From Gammaproteobacteria bacterium UBA3498 (lineage in GTDB: Bacteria; Pseudomonadota; Gammaproteobacteria; Pseudomonadales; Pseudohongiellaceae), in assembly GCA_002377605.1 (NCBI GenBank), contig DFQD01000096.1, forward strand, positions 1-54,847: DNA of 54,847 nucleotides. Reading direction: 5' to 3'. This document shows, piece after piece, positions 27,361 through 36,440 of this stretch; the first letter of the stretch is position 1, and every line of letters begins with the position of its first letter. The position numbers were made by a program, and so were the translations under genes. The notes under the pieces are model-generated. The model was not told the origin of the DNA. It saw nothing but the letters and a program-made list of their open reading frames with translations, and searched no databases.

Positions 27361-28350
27361 ATGCAAGTCTTTTGCACCAGTATTAGCAATGCCGTTTGTT
27401 CAGTCTGCTTGTTTGCGATCTTATTTATTGAAAGCACAGTTAGTGCACAGGGGCTAATTGCACCAAATCGACAGCTCGATCCTGAAGCTGGGATGTCAGC
27501 GATTTTATTGGGTACTGGTATTCCCCTTCCTCAAGCTGCAAGAGCTTCAGCATGTAATGCACTTATTGCGGGTGATCGTGTTTTCCTGGTTGATACTGGA
27601 CGAAACTGTGTTCTTAGAGTTCGCGAAGCAGGCCTTACTGATATCAATGGCATCTTTTACACCCACTACCATTCCGATCACTTCATCGGGCTTGGCGAAA
27701 TACTTCTAAACTACGGTGTCGCAGGTCTGGACAAATCAATTCCAGTTGAAGGCCCAGTTGGAGCTAAAGAAATGGTGGATGGCATGCTTGCCAACTATAG
27801 TCTCGATGTTAGCTATCGCATTGCCCATCATGGTGACAAATTCAGTACGGCGATAATGAACCCTACCGTTACTGAGAGTGAGCCTGGTGTAATCTTTGAC
27901 GAAGATGGACTAACCATTACAATGTTCCCTGTTTGTCATGAACCAATAGCTCCCGCTGTTGGTTATCGTTTTGAATACAAAGATCAAACGGTGGTTTTTT
28001 CTGGAGATACCAATGTCTGCCCCGCTTTCGCAGAAGGAGCAAGAGATGCGGACTTGCTGGTTAGTGAAGTTTCCAATCAGGCAATTTGGGATCGCGCTTT
28101 GAGTATGGCCCGGGCTGCTAACAATCAGCGCCAGGTGGAAATGATTCAGGAAGGGCTCGAGTACCATGCAGAGTCTCTTGCACTGGCTCGCATGGCACAA
28201 GAAGTTGGTGTAAAGAAATTAGCTCTCACACATTTTTTCCCAAGCTTTCCACCAACGGAACAAGCCGAAGCGAATTTCATTAGTGGCATGAGTGATTTTT
28301 ATGATGGCCCAATAGTAGTTGGACGAGATGGAATGGAAGTAGCACCTTAA
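27361..28350 (+). CDS. Exported MBL-fold metallohydrolase
   Basis: The 329-residue product has a signal peptide (about 1-27, ending VSAQ). The dinuclear zinc motif HYHSDH is at H102-H107, with further ligands expected at VCHEP, FSGDTN and the C-terminal LTHFFP. The sequence resembles the RNase Z/arylsulfatase-like branch of the superfamily, but the export signal argues for a periplasmic esterase, lactonase or phosphodiesterase-like role; the substrate is unknown. The frame starts earlier at 27319, overlapping the upstream gene, yet AAGGAAGG just before the ATG at 27361 marks the real start. It is downstream of the FMN dehydrogenase and convergent with the TauD gene only three bases away. Confidence 0.9.
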   Translation: MQVFCTSISNAVCSVCLFAILFIESTVSAQGLIAPNRQLDPEAGMSAILLGTGIPLPQAARASACNALIAGDRVFLVDTGRNCVLRVREAGLTDINGIFYTHYHSDHFIGLGEILLNYGVAGLDKSIPVEGPVGAKEMVDGMLANYSLDVSYRIAHHGDKFSTAIMNPTVTESEPGVIFDEDGLTITMFPVCHEPIAPAVGYRFEYKDQTVVFSGDTNVCPAFAEGARDADLLVSEVSNQAIWDRALSMARAANNQRQVEMIQEGLEYHAESLALARMAQEVGVKKLALTHFFPSFPPTEQAEANFISGMSDFYDGPIVVGRDGMEVAP

Positions 28351-28353
28351 CGG

Positions 28354-29196
28354 TTAATCGAACTGTGAAATGGTCGTTCGGTAAAGCAGGCGATCAAACC
28401 CTGCATAACCGCCAGTCGCCTTGTGTAACACGCTGCGGTTATCCCACATCACTAACATGTTTGGCTGCCATTGATGGCGATAGACGAATTGTTCGGAACC
28501 TTGATAACGATAAAGCTCTTTTAATAGTTCTTTGCTTTCTTTTTCTGAAATCTCTTCGAACCGCTCGATATAGCCAGCAGTTGAATATATGGCAGGCATT
28601 CCAGTTTCAGTATGCGGACGAATTAATGGATGCGTGTGAGTTCGCCGTGCTTCTTCGGAGATAACAATATCCATGCTGCGGTGTTCATTTTCTACTTTAT
28701 TTTCACTATATATTCCATCTGGCGAATAACCGGAAGCTGCTGAATGGATGGCGGTAAGATTCTCAATTCGATCTTTCAATTCGCGCGGTAACTCATCATA
28801 GGCTTTGTGTTGATTAGCAAATAATGTATCGCCGCCTTGCGGTGGTATGGTGATGCCATAAAGACATGTGCCTATCGGTGGTTTGGGCTGAAAGCTCCAA
28901 TCGGTATGCCAATTTTCTGCAAACAAAGAGGTCTTTTCATCAGCATCGCGTCGAATAGCTGAAATGTTTTTGTGGGCATCGATTGGATTAAAAAACGGAT
29001 CTTCGCCAAAATTCCCAAAGTAAAGTGTGAAGCGAGCAAGATCTTGGACACTAATCTCTTGCTCTGGAAATACAAGAACGTGATGTTTCAACCAAGCTTG
29101 GCGAATCTTAGTCACTTGCTCAGATGAAAGTTGCTGAGTTAGATCGACATTGGTAATTTCCGCTCCGCAGGGAGCTGCTTTTTGACTAACTTGCAT
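28354..29196 (-). CDS. TauD/TfdA-family 2-oxoglutarate-dependent dioxygenase
   Basis: Non-heme Fe(II)/2-oxoglutarate dioxygenase of 280 residues, a normal family length. The facial triad is visible: H97 and D99 in NWHTDWSF, and H258 in SVLHKATGG. R273 near the C-terminus (LLYRTTI) is placed to bind the 2-oxoglutarate carboxylate. Family members hydroxylate taurine, alkyl sulfates, 2,4-D or carnitine precursors; no motif here decides between them. No signal peptide is seen. The gene is 18 bases downstream of the PaaI-type thioesterase and probably shares its transcript. Confidence 0.94.
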   Translation of the reverse strand: MQVSQKAAPCGAEITNVDLTQQLSSEQVTKIRQAWLKHHVLVFPEQEISVQDLARFTLYFGNFGEDPFFNPIDAHKNISAIRRDADEKTSLFAENWHTDWSFQPKPPIGTCLYGITIPPQGGDTLFANQHKAYDELPRELKDRIENLTAIHSAASGYSPDGIYSENKVENEHRSMDIVISEEARRTHTHPLIRPHTETGMPAIYSTAGYIERFEEISEKESKELLKELYRYQGSEQFVYRHQWQPNMLVMWDNRSVLHKATGGYAGFDRLLYRTTISQFD

Positions 29197-29214
29197 TTAA
29201 TTTCTCTTTCACAC

Positions 29215-29622
29215 TTACGCTGGTGTCTCAACCATAAAGCTGGCTTGAGTTTCCGCTACTAATTCTTTAGTGTCCTCTCGGAACATCTTACCTTCCATAA
29301 CAATGAGCCGACCGCGATTTTTAATGCAATGCCCTTCCACTAAAACTTTTGTGCCGATAGGCAAACTGTCTTTGTAGCGAATATCACATTTGGCGGTATA
29401 GGCTCTAACACCCTTGAGATAGATCCAGTTAGCCATTACATCGTCAAGTACGCTAAATATTATGCCTCCATGGGTAACACCATCGAAGCCACAATGCATA
29501 TTGCCAGGAGTAAACTCCGACCTAGCAACATCATCTTCAATTCTAAAATTCAGTTTCAGACCAATATCATTACTAGGTCCGCATACAAAGCAATTTTTTC
29601 CATCGGTTCTCATTTCAGCCAT
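29215..29622 (-). CDS. PaaI-family thioesterase (hotdog fold)
   Basis: Small 135-residue hotdog-fold protein that should hydrolyse acyl-CoA thioesters. The core motif FDGVTHGGIIFSVLDD (about residues 45-60) contains the conserved HGG and the following acidic residue of the PaaI group. An N-terminal CFVCG segment is seen in many relatives of this subgroup. It is the first gene in the minus-strand pair with the TauD-like dioxygenase and is divergent from the GNAT gene. The ribosome site before the ATG is weak. The pairing suggests processing of an organic acid substrate, which is inference. Confidence 0.9.
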   Translation of the reverse strand: MAEMRTDGKNCFVCGPSNDIGLKLNFRIEDDVARSEFTPGNMHCGFDGVTHGGIIFSVLDDVMANWIYLKGVRAYTAKCDIRYKDSLPIGTKVLVEGHCIKNRGRLIVMEGKMFREDTKELVAETQASFMVETPA

Positions 29623-29698
29623 TTCAATTTAGTACTCACATTATTCAGACATTATTACTTAGCTCCAACAGATGATATCTTAGTGTAGGATAACCGCG

Positions 29699-30163
29699 AT
29701 GAGAAACTTAAAAGTAAAAATTGCTAATCTTGAAGATGATTTGCGGGCATTGGCTGAGCAGATCAATCACTCATCATGGGGCACTGAGAACGATGTAGAT
29801 GACTATTCGAAAGAATCCCTAGAGACCTACCTGAAAAAAGAAGATACGATTTTTATAGCCTGTTATTTGGAGGAAGCTGGGGAGCAGGTATTGGCAGGCA
29901 TATCCTCCGGAAGAATTGAGCAAAAGCCTTATAACTGCGAGAAATGGCTCTATATAGATGAGGTAGACGCTTGCAGCGATCACCGCCGAAAAGGTGCTGG
30001 TACTGCAATGATCAATGAAATGTTAAAGCTCGCCAAAGATAATGATTGCGAAGAAGTTTGGTTAGCCGCCGAATCTGATAACCATGAAGCCAGAAAGTTT
30101 TACGAATCCTTAGATCCTCATGAGATCGATGAGGTTGTTAGCTATACATTTGAGCTAGAGTAA
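29699..30163 (+). CDS. GNAT-family N-acetyltransferase
   Basis: The 154-residue product has the GNAT fold. The acetyl-CoA-binding loop is visible as DHRRKGAGTAMI (about residues 96-107), preceded by the YIDEVDA strand and followed by AESDNHEARKFYESL, the usual motif B. It would transfer an acetyl group to a small amine or protein amine; the acceptor is not predictable. AGGA precedes the ATG by about nine bases. The next gene begins within 16 bases of its stop, so they are probably co-transcribed. Confidence 0.9.
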   Translation: MRNLKVKIANLEDDLRALAEQINHSSWGTENDVDDYSKESLETYLKKEDTIFIACYLEEAGEQVLAGISSGRIEQKPYNCEKWLYIDEVDACSDHRRKGAGTAMINEMLKLAKDNDCEEVWLAAESDNHEARKFYESLDPHEIDEVVSYTFELE

Positions 30164-30178
30164 TTTTTGCCTAAAACC

Positions 30179-31120
30179 ATGAAGTCACTCTCCTTTTTCA
30201 TTGCTGCACACAATGGTGCTGAATATCCAGATCTCCTCAAAGGAAGGTTAGGCAAAGGCATAGACTACCGAGTTGCAACCACAATCGAAGAAAGTTTGGC
30301 GCAATATGATGGCCAGCAAGTGTTACTAGCACGACCAGACTTTGCTGCAGCTATATTAAATACACAGCCACCGATTGACTGGATTCAGTCCACTTGGGCC
30401 GGTGTTACTCCCTTAATCAATCATCCAAACAAAAATTACACCCTTACCGGGGTCAAAAAGGTATTTGGTGAACAGATGACCGAGTATGTTCTCGCTCAAA
30501 TCCTGCATCATGAACTGCGAATTAAAGAAAGGGGTGAGCAACAACGACAAAAAGTTTGGAAAGCTCAAGGCAGCGGTCGATTAGCGGGTAAGGTTATCGG
30601 GATTCTAGGAACCGGTTCAATCGGAGCAGAATTGGCGAATTCTGCAGCTCAACTAGGCGTAAAAGTAATCGGCTATAACAGCAGTGGTAATCCAGTTAAG
30701 CCATTCGAAGAAATATTTACAAAAGACTCTCTCACCGAGTTCTTGGAACAGAGTGACTATGTGATTGGCATCCTGCCAGACCTTCCTAGCACCACTAATC
30801 TAATTGATGCTTCATCTTTTCAATCTATGAAAGAGACCGCATTACTTATAAATGTAGGTAGAGGAAACCTTATCGATGATGATGCCTTATGCGCCGCGCT
30901 GAACAACGGAGAAATTGCCGGAGCTGTATTAGACGTATTTAAAAAAGAGCCATTATCTGCAGACAGCTCACTCTGGACCGCGAAGAACTGCACTATTACA
31001 CCTCATATTGCTGCCATGAGTTATCCCAAAGATATCGTCGAAGTGTTCCTTAAGAATCTGGAACGCTATATGGCGGAAGAGTCATTACTTTACCAGATCG
31101 ATTTTGATAAGGGTTACTGA
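30179..31120 (+). CDS. D-2-hydroxyacid dehydrogenase
   Basis: NAD(P)-dependent dehydrogenase of about 313 residues that interconverts 2-keto acids and D-2-hydroxy acids. The Rossmann motif GILGTGSIGAELA, the catalytic-arginine segment NVGRGNLIDDDAL, the LDVFKKEPL glutamate region and the catalytic histidine in TPHIAAMSYP all follow the family order. It resembles the glyoxylate/hydroxypyruvate reductase-like branch. The ATG at 30179 lies 15 bases after the GNAT stop; an in-frame TTG at 30167 is an alternative, and neither has a good ribosome site. It follows the GNAT gene and precedes a QGVW/CHEGNY-family gene. Confidence 0.93.
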   Translation: MKSLSFFIAAHNGAEYPDLLKGRLGKGIDYRVATTIEESLAQYDGQQVLLARPDFAAAILNTQPPIDWIQSTWAGVTPLINHPNKNYTLTGVKKVFGEQMTEYVLAQILHHELRIKERGEQQRQKVWKAQGSGRLAGKVIGILGTGSIGAELANSAAQLGVKVIGYNSSGNPVKPFEEIFTKDSLTEFLEQSDYVIGILPDLPSTTNLIDASSFQSMKETALLINVGRGNLIDDDALCAALNNGEIAGAVLDVFKKEPLSADSSLWTAKNCTITPHIAAMSYPKDIVEVFLKNLERYMAEESLLYQIDFDKGY

Positions 31121-31155
31121 TTTTTAAGCTCTAAAGAATAGGAAAAAAACAGTTC

Positions 31156-32124
31156 ATGAACTTGAAAAAAAAGATTGTATGCATTGCTGCTGCAAGTTTT
31201 CTTTTTATGACATCCGTAAATTTCGCGGATGTTCCGCGCACTAGCTGGGGCACGCCAGATTTACAAGGAGTATGGACTGGAGCAACAGTAACGCCACTAG
31301 AAAGACCCCAGACATTAGAAGACAAACCTTTTCTAACCGAAGAAGAAAGGCGCATTATTGAGAAAGATCGGGAAGATTTCTTTTTATCTCGAAGTGCAAA
31401 TCCTGATCCAGGAACACCTGGAGGATATAATCGCTTCTGGTTAGATCCCGGCACAGTAACCTTAGATGACGGCCGCAGTTCATTAATCGTCGACCCACCA
31501 AGTGGTCGCATTCCGTGGCATCCGGAAGAGAAACAATGGTCAGATTCACAGTCTGCTCGTTATGGTGTCGGTCCGTTTAATGATTACACTGATCTAGATA
31601 CAGGTGAGCGCTGCATATCAGATGGCATCACTATGGTTGCATTGCAGCCCTACAACATGAATTACCAAATCGTGCAAACAGAAGATACGATCATTATCGC
31701 TCACGAGATGTATCATGAGTTTCGCGTTATTCCTCTTGATGATCGACCATTTATATCCGACAAAATCGGACAGTGGTTAGGAGATGCCCGCGCCCATTGG
31801 GAAGGTGACACTCTAGTAATAGAATCAAGAAATTTTGCTGACAAGCGTCATTACTATTGGGCATGGCCCTGGCGCAGTGTTCGAGGCAGTCTTACTCTAA
31901 TTGAAAGATTAACTCGATTGGATGAGACAAACATGGATTACGAGGTAATTTTGGATGATCCGGAATTGTTTACTCAGCCATGGACAATTTCCGCACCCAT
32001 GACTATAGATCAGGCGTCTCGCGGAGTGACAGCAGGCCCTCTTTTCGAGTTCGCCTGTCATGAAGGCAACTACGCGCTCCCAAATGTGCTGCGAGGTGCA
32101 CAAATGGAATCTTCACCTGATTAA
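31156..32124 (+). CDS. Exported QGVW/CHEGNY-family protein
   Basis: The 322-residue product has a signal peptide (about 1-24). It carries the full set of family landmarks: WGTPDLQGVW (31-40), RSSLIVDPPSGRIP (107-120), GERC with C153, a histidine-containing EMYHEFRVIPL, WLGDARAHWEGDTLVIE (217-233), LDDPELFTQPW and FACHEGNYALPN with C301. The two cysteines of the mature protein are 148 residues apart and are the only ones outside the signal peptide. Function is unknown. It lies at the end of the GNAT/hydroxyacid-dehydrogenase run, and the serine hydrolase gene follows after 34 bases, so all four may be one operon. Confidence 0.85.
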   Translation: MNLKKKIVCIAAASFLFMTSVNFADVPRTSWGTPDLQGVWTGATVTPLERPQTLEDKPFLTEEERRIIEKDREDFFLSRSANPDPGTPGGYNRFWLDPGTVTLDDGRSSLIVDPPSGRIPWHPEEKQWSDSQSARYGVGPFNDYTDLDTGERCISDGITMVALQPYNMNYQIVQTEDTIIIAHEMYHEFRVIPLDDRPFISDKIGQWLGDARAHWEGDTLVIESRNFADKRHYYWAWPWRSVRGSLTLIERLTRLDETNMDYEVILDDPELFTQPWTISAPMTIDQASRGVTAGPLFEFACHEGNYALPNVLRGAQMESSPD

Positions 32125-32158
32125 GTTCAAGCAGCTAAAATTTCCTAAGGTATTCCAT

Positions 32159-33283
32159 ATGAAACACTCAATTACGATATTTAGTGTGCTTGCTCTTTTC
32201 TCTACTGAAGTAAGTGCAACTGATTTCAATAATACTGTTGATGAGATTTTTTCAGACATAGATTCAAATACATCTCCGGGATGTTCAGTGGGCGTAATAG
32301 AGAATGGAGAACTAATACATAAAGCTGGCTATGGACTGGCAAACATGGAATTAGGAATCCAACTGGATGGCAGTCATGTACATAGAGTAGGATCAGTTTC
32401 CAAACAATTCACTGCAATGGCAGTACTATTACTGGTAGAAGAAGGAAAGATCGATCTTACTGAAGAAGTTCGAACTTATTTACCTGATCTAAGGGAATAT
32501 GTAAGCAGAGTCACCGTTAACGCGATGCTTGGGCATGTTGCGGGAATGGCAGATTACGACTATATAACTGATGATGATAATTCAGTACTAAATCCAGGCG
32601 CCAATATTCAATCAGTCGCAGGCGGACCATTTCGCTTAGGTAATGAAGACTACCTAACCATCCAAGAATTTTATGATGTAGTTAAAAGCGTTCCACTTAG
32701 GCACCCACCTAACCAGCAGTATCAATACAGTAACCTGGCCTACTTTTTATTATCAATGTTAGTGGAAGAAGTTTCGGGTCAAAGCCTGCGAGATTATTCT
32801 GAAGAAAAAATTTTCCAACCACTGGGTATGTCGCAGTCATTTTTTAGCGACGAACCAACCGAAATAGTTCGTAATCGAGCCAGCGGTTACCGGCCAAATG
32901 AAGACGGTTATATAACTGATATGACTAACCTATTTTGGGTAGGCGATGGCGGCCTGCATACCAATATCGAAGACATGGTGAAATGGGATCAAAATTTTTA
33001 TGAACCTCGAGTGGGCCAAAATCCTGAAGAGCTACTGAAACTTTTTAATACTCCTAATAGCGACTTTGATTCTGGGGGAGGTGGCCGTTATGCTAATGGC
33101 CAGCAAATCAGAAGATCAAACGATCGTTTAGTCTTTGCTCATTCTGGAGGGTGGCTGGGAACGACAACATTTTATGCGCGCTTTCCCGAAGATAGATTCT
33201 CTGCAGTTGTTTTTTGCAATGACATAAGTTTGAATCCAGAACAATACGTCAACAACATCACTGAAGCGTACTTTCTAGACTAA
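32159..33283 (+). CDS. Exported beta-lactamase-family serine hydrolase
   Basis: The 374-residue product has a signal peptide (about 1-20, ending VSA). It has the class C beta-lactamase/DD-peptidase-like active site: S79-V-S-K82, the Y-S-N triad member in YQYSNLAYF, and a HSGG motif near the C-terminus in place of KTG. Members of this group act as esterases, D-aminopeptidases or carboxypeptidases more often than as true beta-lactamases. The frame extends back into the preceding gene to 32060, but AAGG eight bases before the ATG at 32159 and the signal peptide fix the start. It is convergent with the RidA gene. Confidence 0.93.
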   Translation: MKHSITIFSVLALFSTEVSATDFNNTVDEIFSDIDSNTSPGCSVGVIENGELIHKAGYGLANMELGIQLDGSHVHRVGSVSKQFTAMAVLLLVEEGKIDLTEEVRTYLPDLREYVSRVTVNAMLGHVAGMADYDYITDDDNSVLNPGANIQSVAGGPFRLGNEDYLTIQEFYDVVKSVPLRHPPNQQYQYSNLAYFLLSMLVEEVSGQSLRDYSEEKIFQPLGMSQSFFSDEPTEIVRNRASGYRPNEDGYITDMTNLFWVGDGGLHTNIEDMVKWDQNFYEPRVGQNPEELLKLFNTPNSDFDSGGGGRYANGQQIRRSNDRLVFAHSGGWLGTTTFYARFPEDRFSAVVFCNDISLNPEQYVNNITEAYFLD

Positions 33284-33305
33284 GCGTCGCAACTACAGCT
33301 CACTG

Positions 33306-33767
33306 CTAGTCGTCTCCTATAACGGCTATTGCTTCTACTTCAACCTGTAACGCTGGGATTACCAATCCGGATACTCCAATTAAAGTTGAGGCGGGTGGAG
33401 GAATGTCGGCTGAAAAATAACGTGCCCTTGCCTCACTATATGCTGTTCGCCTTTCTGCATCTATATCTACTATAAAGCCTGTAAGTTTTATGACATCTGC
33501 CATGGTTGCACCTGCTGCCTCCAATTGCTCGACCATGTTGGCAAAGACCACATCCATTTGTTCAGCAAACGAATCAGCAATTTCACCGTTGCGGATACCT
33601 ACTTGTCCTGAAACGTAGATGGTTTTGACCCCATTAGAAGTTACGGTCGCCACTTGAGAAAAGGAAGCATTAGAGTTAATAAATTCAGTTTCTAAATCTG
33701 CTGCAAAACCAGAACTACCCATTATTAAGATGAGCAAGATGCCGCAACGTTGAATTAGCATTTTCAT
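33306..33767 (-). CDS. Exported RidA (YjgF/YER057c/UK114) family protein
   Basis: The 153-residue product has a RidA-type domain after a signal peptide (about 1-22). The typical end-of-domain arrangement IPPPASTLIGVSGLVIPALQVEVEAIA is visible, containing the strands that form the trimer clefts. The conserved arginine of imine deaminases normally lies in a Y-x-x-R-A-R-x-x segment; here AYSEARARYF is present, but activity cannot be settled by eye. RidA proteins hydrolyse reactive enamine/imine intermediates in the cytoplasm, so export is unusual. An upstream ATG at 33779 lies within the GGAG ribosome site, so the ATG at 33767 is preferred. A terminator separates it from the cupin gene upstream. 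Confidence 0.88.
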   Translation of the reverse strand: MKMLIQRCGILLILIMGSSGFAADLETEFINSNASFSQVATVTSNGVKTIYVSGQVGIRNGEIADSFAEQMDVVFANMVEQLEAAGATMADVIKLTGFIVDIDAERRTAYSEARARYFSADIPPPASTLIGVSGLVIPALQVEVEAIAVIGDD

Positions 33768-33792
33768 TGTTTTCTCCATCGAAGATAAAAAA

Positions 33793-33819
33793 GGGACGTA
33801 AGTATTTTAACTTCGCCCC
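33793..33819 (-). terminator. Rho-independent terminator after the cupin gene
   Basis: On the minus strand, a GGGGCGAAGT arm pairs with ACTTACGTCCC (one bulged A, one G-T pair) around a short AT loop, and TTTTTTATC follows. It lies 24 bases after the cupin stop and just before the RidA leader. Confidence 0.65.
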
Positions 33820-33842
33820 TTCAAATTTTTTCTCAGTTAGAT

Positions 33843-34418
33843 CTATTCAGTATAAGGGTTTACATAACCTTCAGGTAATACACGCTCTGGATCCGGCCTT
33901 ATACTAATCATCTCTACACGCGAGTCCACAGAATGCCAACCGTGGAAAACTCCTGCAGGTATCACTACGATATCACCCTGCCTTACTTCACGGACCTGAC
34001 CATCGCCACGAGCTACAGAAGTTGAAAAACTTTCTCCCACCAACACTTCAACGATGTCGGTGTTAGATGGAATGTTATTTCTCCCTAGCAAAGTTCCTCC
34101 AGTAACTAACACGCCCGAGCCCTTAGTTATGTAGTAAACCTCGGACACATGGTTGTGAACGATGCCACTAACCGGTTCGTCATTGGCTTCGATCTTATCA
34201 CGGAACAGAACGCCAACCGCCACGTTGGAGTTACCAATGTCCACTACTTTAACCTGTCGATCGACTCGACCTTCAGGAGCGTGTATGACATTTTGCCATT
34301 CGCTATAAACAACATCGGTCGCTTCAGTTAGGTTCCCTTCGTGTGAAAGTGAAGTGAAAACGAAAAAGCTGCATGCAATTGCACCAGTAGTGGCAAACAC
34401 GTTTTTTAGCTTAAACAT
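33843..34418 (-). CDS. Exported cupin-domain protein
   Basis: The 191-residue product has a signal peptide (about 1-25) and one cupin barrel. Motif 1 is HNHVSEVYYITKGSG (metal-ligand histidines and glutamate), and motif 2 contains GDIVVIPAGVFHGWH. It may bind a metal and act as an isomerase, dioxygenase or binding protein; this cannot be decided. AAGGAG before the ATG is a good ribosome site. The gene is 37 bases downstream of a QGVW/CHEGNY gene and ends at a terminator, so it closes a three-gene minus-strand operon with two of those proteins. That links the cupin to the same exported process. Confidence 0.88.
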   Translation of the reverse strand: MFKLKNVFATTGAIACSFFVFTSLSHEGNLTEATDVVYSEWQNVIHAPEGRVDRQVKVVDIGNSNVAVGVLFRDKIEANDEPVSGIVHNHVSEVYYITKGSGVLVTGGTLLGRNNIPSNTDIVEVLVGESFSTSVARGDGQVREVRQGDIVVIPAGVFHGWHSVDSRVEMISIRPDPERVLPEGYVNPYTE

Positions 34419-34455
34419 AGCTCCTTCCTCTATTCTTAACTATTCTCTTATTTTG

Positions 34456-35412
34456 TTAATGAGATTGCTCTGCTGCTTTAGCTTCTGCTTCTTGTACCCG
34501 TGCTCCCATTAGTGCTCCTGTCATGCTGTAGTTGCCTTCATGACACGCATATTCGTAGATATGCCCAGAGTCGTCCCAGGTAAATGAAAATTCTCCGCGG
34601 AATTCATCATTGTAATAAACAGGATCATTAACAGTGTATTGGTAGAACAATTCGGTTTCAGACAAACGAGTGAATCGTTCGATTACGTGAGCTTTAGAAC
34701 TAATCAGCATAGGTCGACCAGTTGCCGCTCTTTCAGGCACTGTATCGCTGTAGTGTGTTGTCTCTACAACGAGTGTTTCCCCTTCCCAACGCCCAATAGA
34801 ATGACCTTCCATTGTTCGTATAACTTCTGGCCTAGTTGCGCCGTCCATGTGAATGACTCTTAAAGGTGAATTCTCTTCCGCTACGATTGCGATCTTATCG
34901 GGAGTCTGCACAAAACCATAGAACAACTCATAGGGAAATGCGCGCATTGGTGGAGCACCCCAACCTTCAATGCATCGTTCTACTCCGGGTCGCTGCTCCG
35001 GGCCATCGAATCCGGAATTGTCCCTAAAATAACCAAACGATGAATTGGAAATACCATGCTCGTTGTAAGGTAGTACGCCATCCTCTGGATACACCAGTAC
35101 TGAAGATCGGTACTCACCCTTCACAATTGCAAGTTTTAGAGGTCCAAAAATGTCAATATCTGGATCCGTGTTTCCAGCAAATGCAGCGTCATATGTTGCT
35201 TGAGCAAATCCGCTCGCAAACTCTGGCGACACTACTAATGGCGTACCTTCATATCGCTCCAGAGGTGTGATGAAGCGTGTACTCCATACGCCCTGAAAAT
35301 CAGGCTGCCCATGTTCATTGCGCGCTACCTCGTAAATACCTTCAGACTGTGCAAAACTCAATGAGCCAAATACCAACGCTACAACTAACGCACTTGCTTT
35401 TCTAAACCGCAT
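34456..35412 (-). CDS. Exported QGVW/CHEGNY-family protein
   Basis: The 318-residue product has a signal peptide (about 1-21). The family landmarks are HGQPDFQGVW (34-43), RSSVLVYPEDGVLP, VERC with C147, HSIGRWEGETLVVE (204-217), IERFTR, VNDPVYY and YACHEGNYSM with C290. Those two cysteines are its only ones, 143 residues apart. The region that reads EMIHDARI in most copies is replaced by a less similar segment with NSPLRVIHMD. The start is two bases after the stop of the upstream paralog, which suggests translational coupling, and the cupin gene follows. The function is unknown. Confidence 0.85.
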   Translation of the reverse strand: MRFRKASALVVALVFGSLSFAQSEGIYEVARNEHGQPDFQGVWSTRFITPLERYEGTPLVVSPEFASGFAQATYDAAFAGNTDPDIDIFGPLKLAIVKGEYRSSVLVYPEDGVLPYNEHGISNSSFGYFRDNSGFDGPEQRPGVERCIEGWGAPPMRAFPYELFYGFVQTPDKIAIVAEENSPLRVIHMDGATRPEVIRTMEGHSIGRWEGETLVVETTHYSDTVPERAATGRPMLISSKAHVIERFTRLSETELFYQYTVNDPVYYNDEFRGEFSFTWDDSGHIYEYACHEGNYSMTGALMGARVQEAEAKAAEQSH

Positions 35413-35414
35413 AA

Positions 35415-36440
35415 TTAATTAATTCCTTCTGCTTCTCTTCTCTCTTCCATTCGCGCGCCACGTAACGTATTAATCATGCCGTAGTTACCTTCATGACAAG
35501 CGTATTCGTAAATCTGTCCAGCAACTTTGCTCATTGGAACAATTGCTGAAATCCTTTCCGTGTAAGTCGATGGATCTTCGACTGTGAATTCATAGTTCAC
35601 AACATCGTAAGAAACTCGGGTAAATTTTTCTGTGAGCATCATGTCGTGGTTATTACCCCTACTCTGGAAACTAGCCTGCATACCATTGAAATTCTTAGTC
35701 TGCACTACCATGGTATCGCCTTCCCAATAGCCAATAGAATCTCCCGACCACAAACGAATGTCGTCACTCAACTCTGCTTTCTCAACCAGTGGAACTATTC
35801 GGGCATCGTGTACCATCTCAGTCATGATGACGAATGTATCTCTATGTTGAATGATCTGCATATTGTTGTTGTATAGGCTAGGCTGAAATGGAGGGCCAGC
35901 ATTAAAACCAACCAAACATCTTTCCGATGTGCCACGATCTTCAGGGCCATCTTTACCAATTCCACCAACGATAAACCTTACCGGTCTCTCACCGGTGATG
36001 TCCGGACCGAGCCCACCAGCAATTACCGGATTGCCTTCAACCGCTTCCGGTAGACGACCGTTTAATGGATAGACGATATGAGAAGTACGGACGTTATCAC
36101 CTAGCGTACCCATTTCTATCCAAAACGTGTTGTAACCGCGAGGCGTTTGCCCTGAAGGCGGAGGTTCTGGATCGACAACTAGCTCGGCTTCGCGAGCATC
36201 AGCCAATGCTGTCATGCGAGCTTGTCGTTCAATCTGCTCCTGAACTTGTTCCGGCGTCAGAAATTCTTGTTCACCGAATCGTTCTGGCCTTTGCATCGGT
36301 GTGCTGGAACTGAAATTCCACACGCCCTGCAAGTCGGGCTGATCGTATTCCGTTCTGGGAACCTGGTAATCTGATTGTGCTGTAGCAGTGCCGCAGGCCA
36401 CTGCCACTGCATAAAGTAATATCAAGAATCGTAGCTTCAT
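35415..36440 (-). CDS. Exported QGVW/CHEGNY-family protein (left member of a divergent pair)
   Basis: The 341-residue product has a signal peptide (about 1-22). Landmarks are YDQPDLQGVW (32-41), SHIVYPLNGRLP, SERC with C175, EMVHDARIVPL, WSGDSIGYWEGDTMVV (231-246), VEDPSTYTE and YACHEGNYGM with C315. Past the signal peptide these are the only cysteines, 140 residues apart. GGGGG eight bases before the ATG supports the start. The gene is the first of a minus-strand operon with a second paralog and the cupin. Its nearest relative is the divergent copy at 36649-37644, and the two share a perfect 47-base stretch near their 5' ends. Confidence 0.88.
   Translation of the reverse strand: MKLRFLILLYAVAVACGTATAQSDYQVPRTEYDQPDLQGVWNFSSSTPMQRPERFGEQEFLTPEQVQEQIERQARMTALADAREAELVVDPEPPPSGQTPRGYNTFWIEMGTLGDNVRTSHIVYPLNGRLPEAVEGNPVIAGGLGPDITGERPVRFIVGGIGKDGPEDRGTSERCLVGFNAGPPFQPSLYNNNMQIIQHRDTFVIMTEMVHDARIVPLVEKAELSDDIRLWSGDSIGYWEGDTMVVQTKNFNGMQASFQSRGNNHDMMLTEKFTRVSYDVVNYEFTVEDPSTYTERISAIVPMSKVAGQIYEYACHEGNYGMINTLRGARMEERREAEGIN
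36325..36371 (-). repeat. 47-base perfect inverted repeat, left arm
   Basis: Identical over 47 bases, in inverted orientation, to 36721-36767. It covers the codons for the first mature residues through PDLQG of the left paralog. Flanking coding sequence of the two genes is much less alike. Confidence 0.97.
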
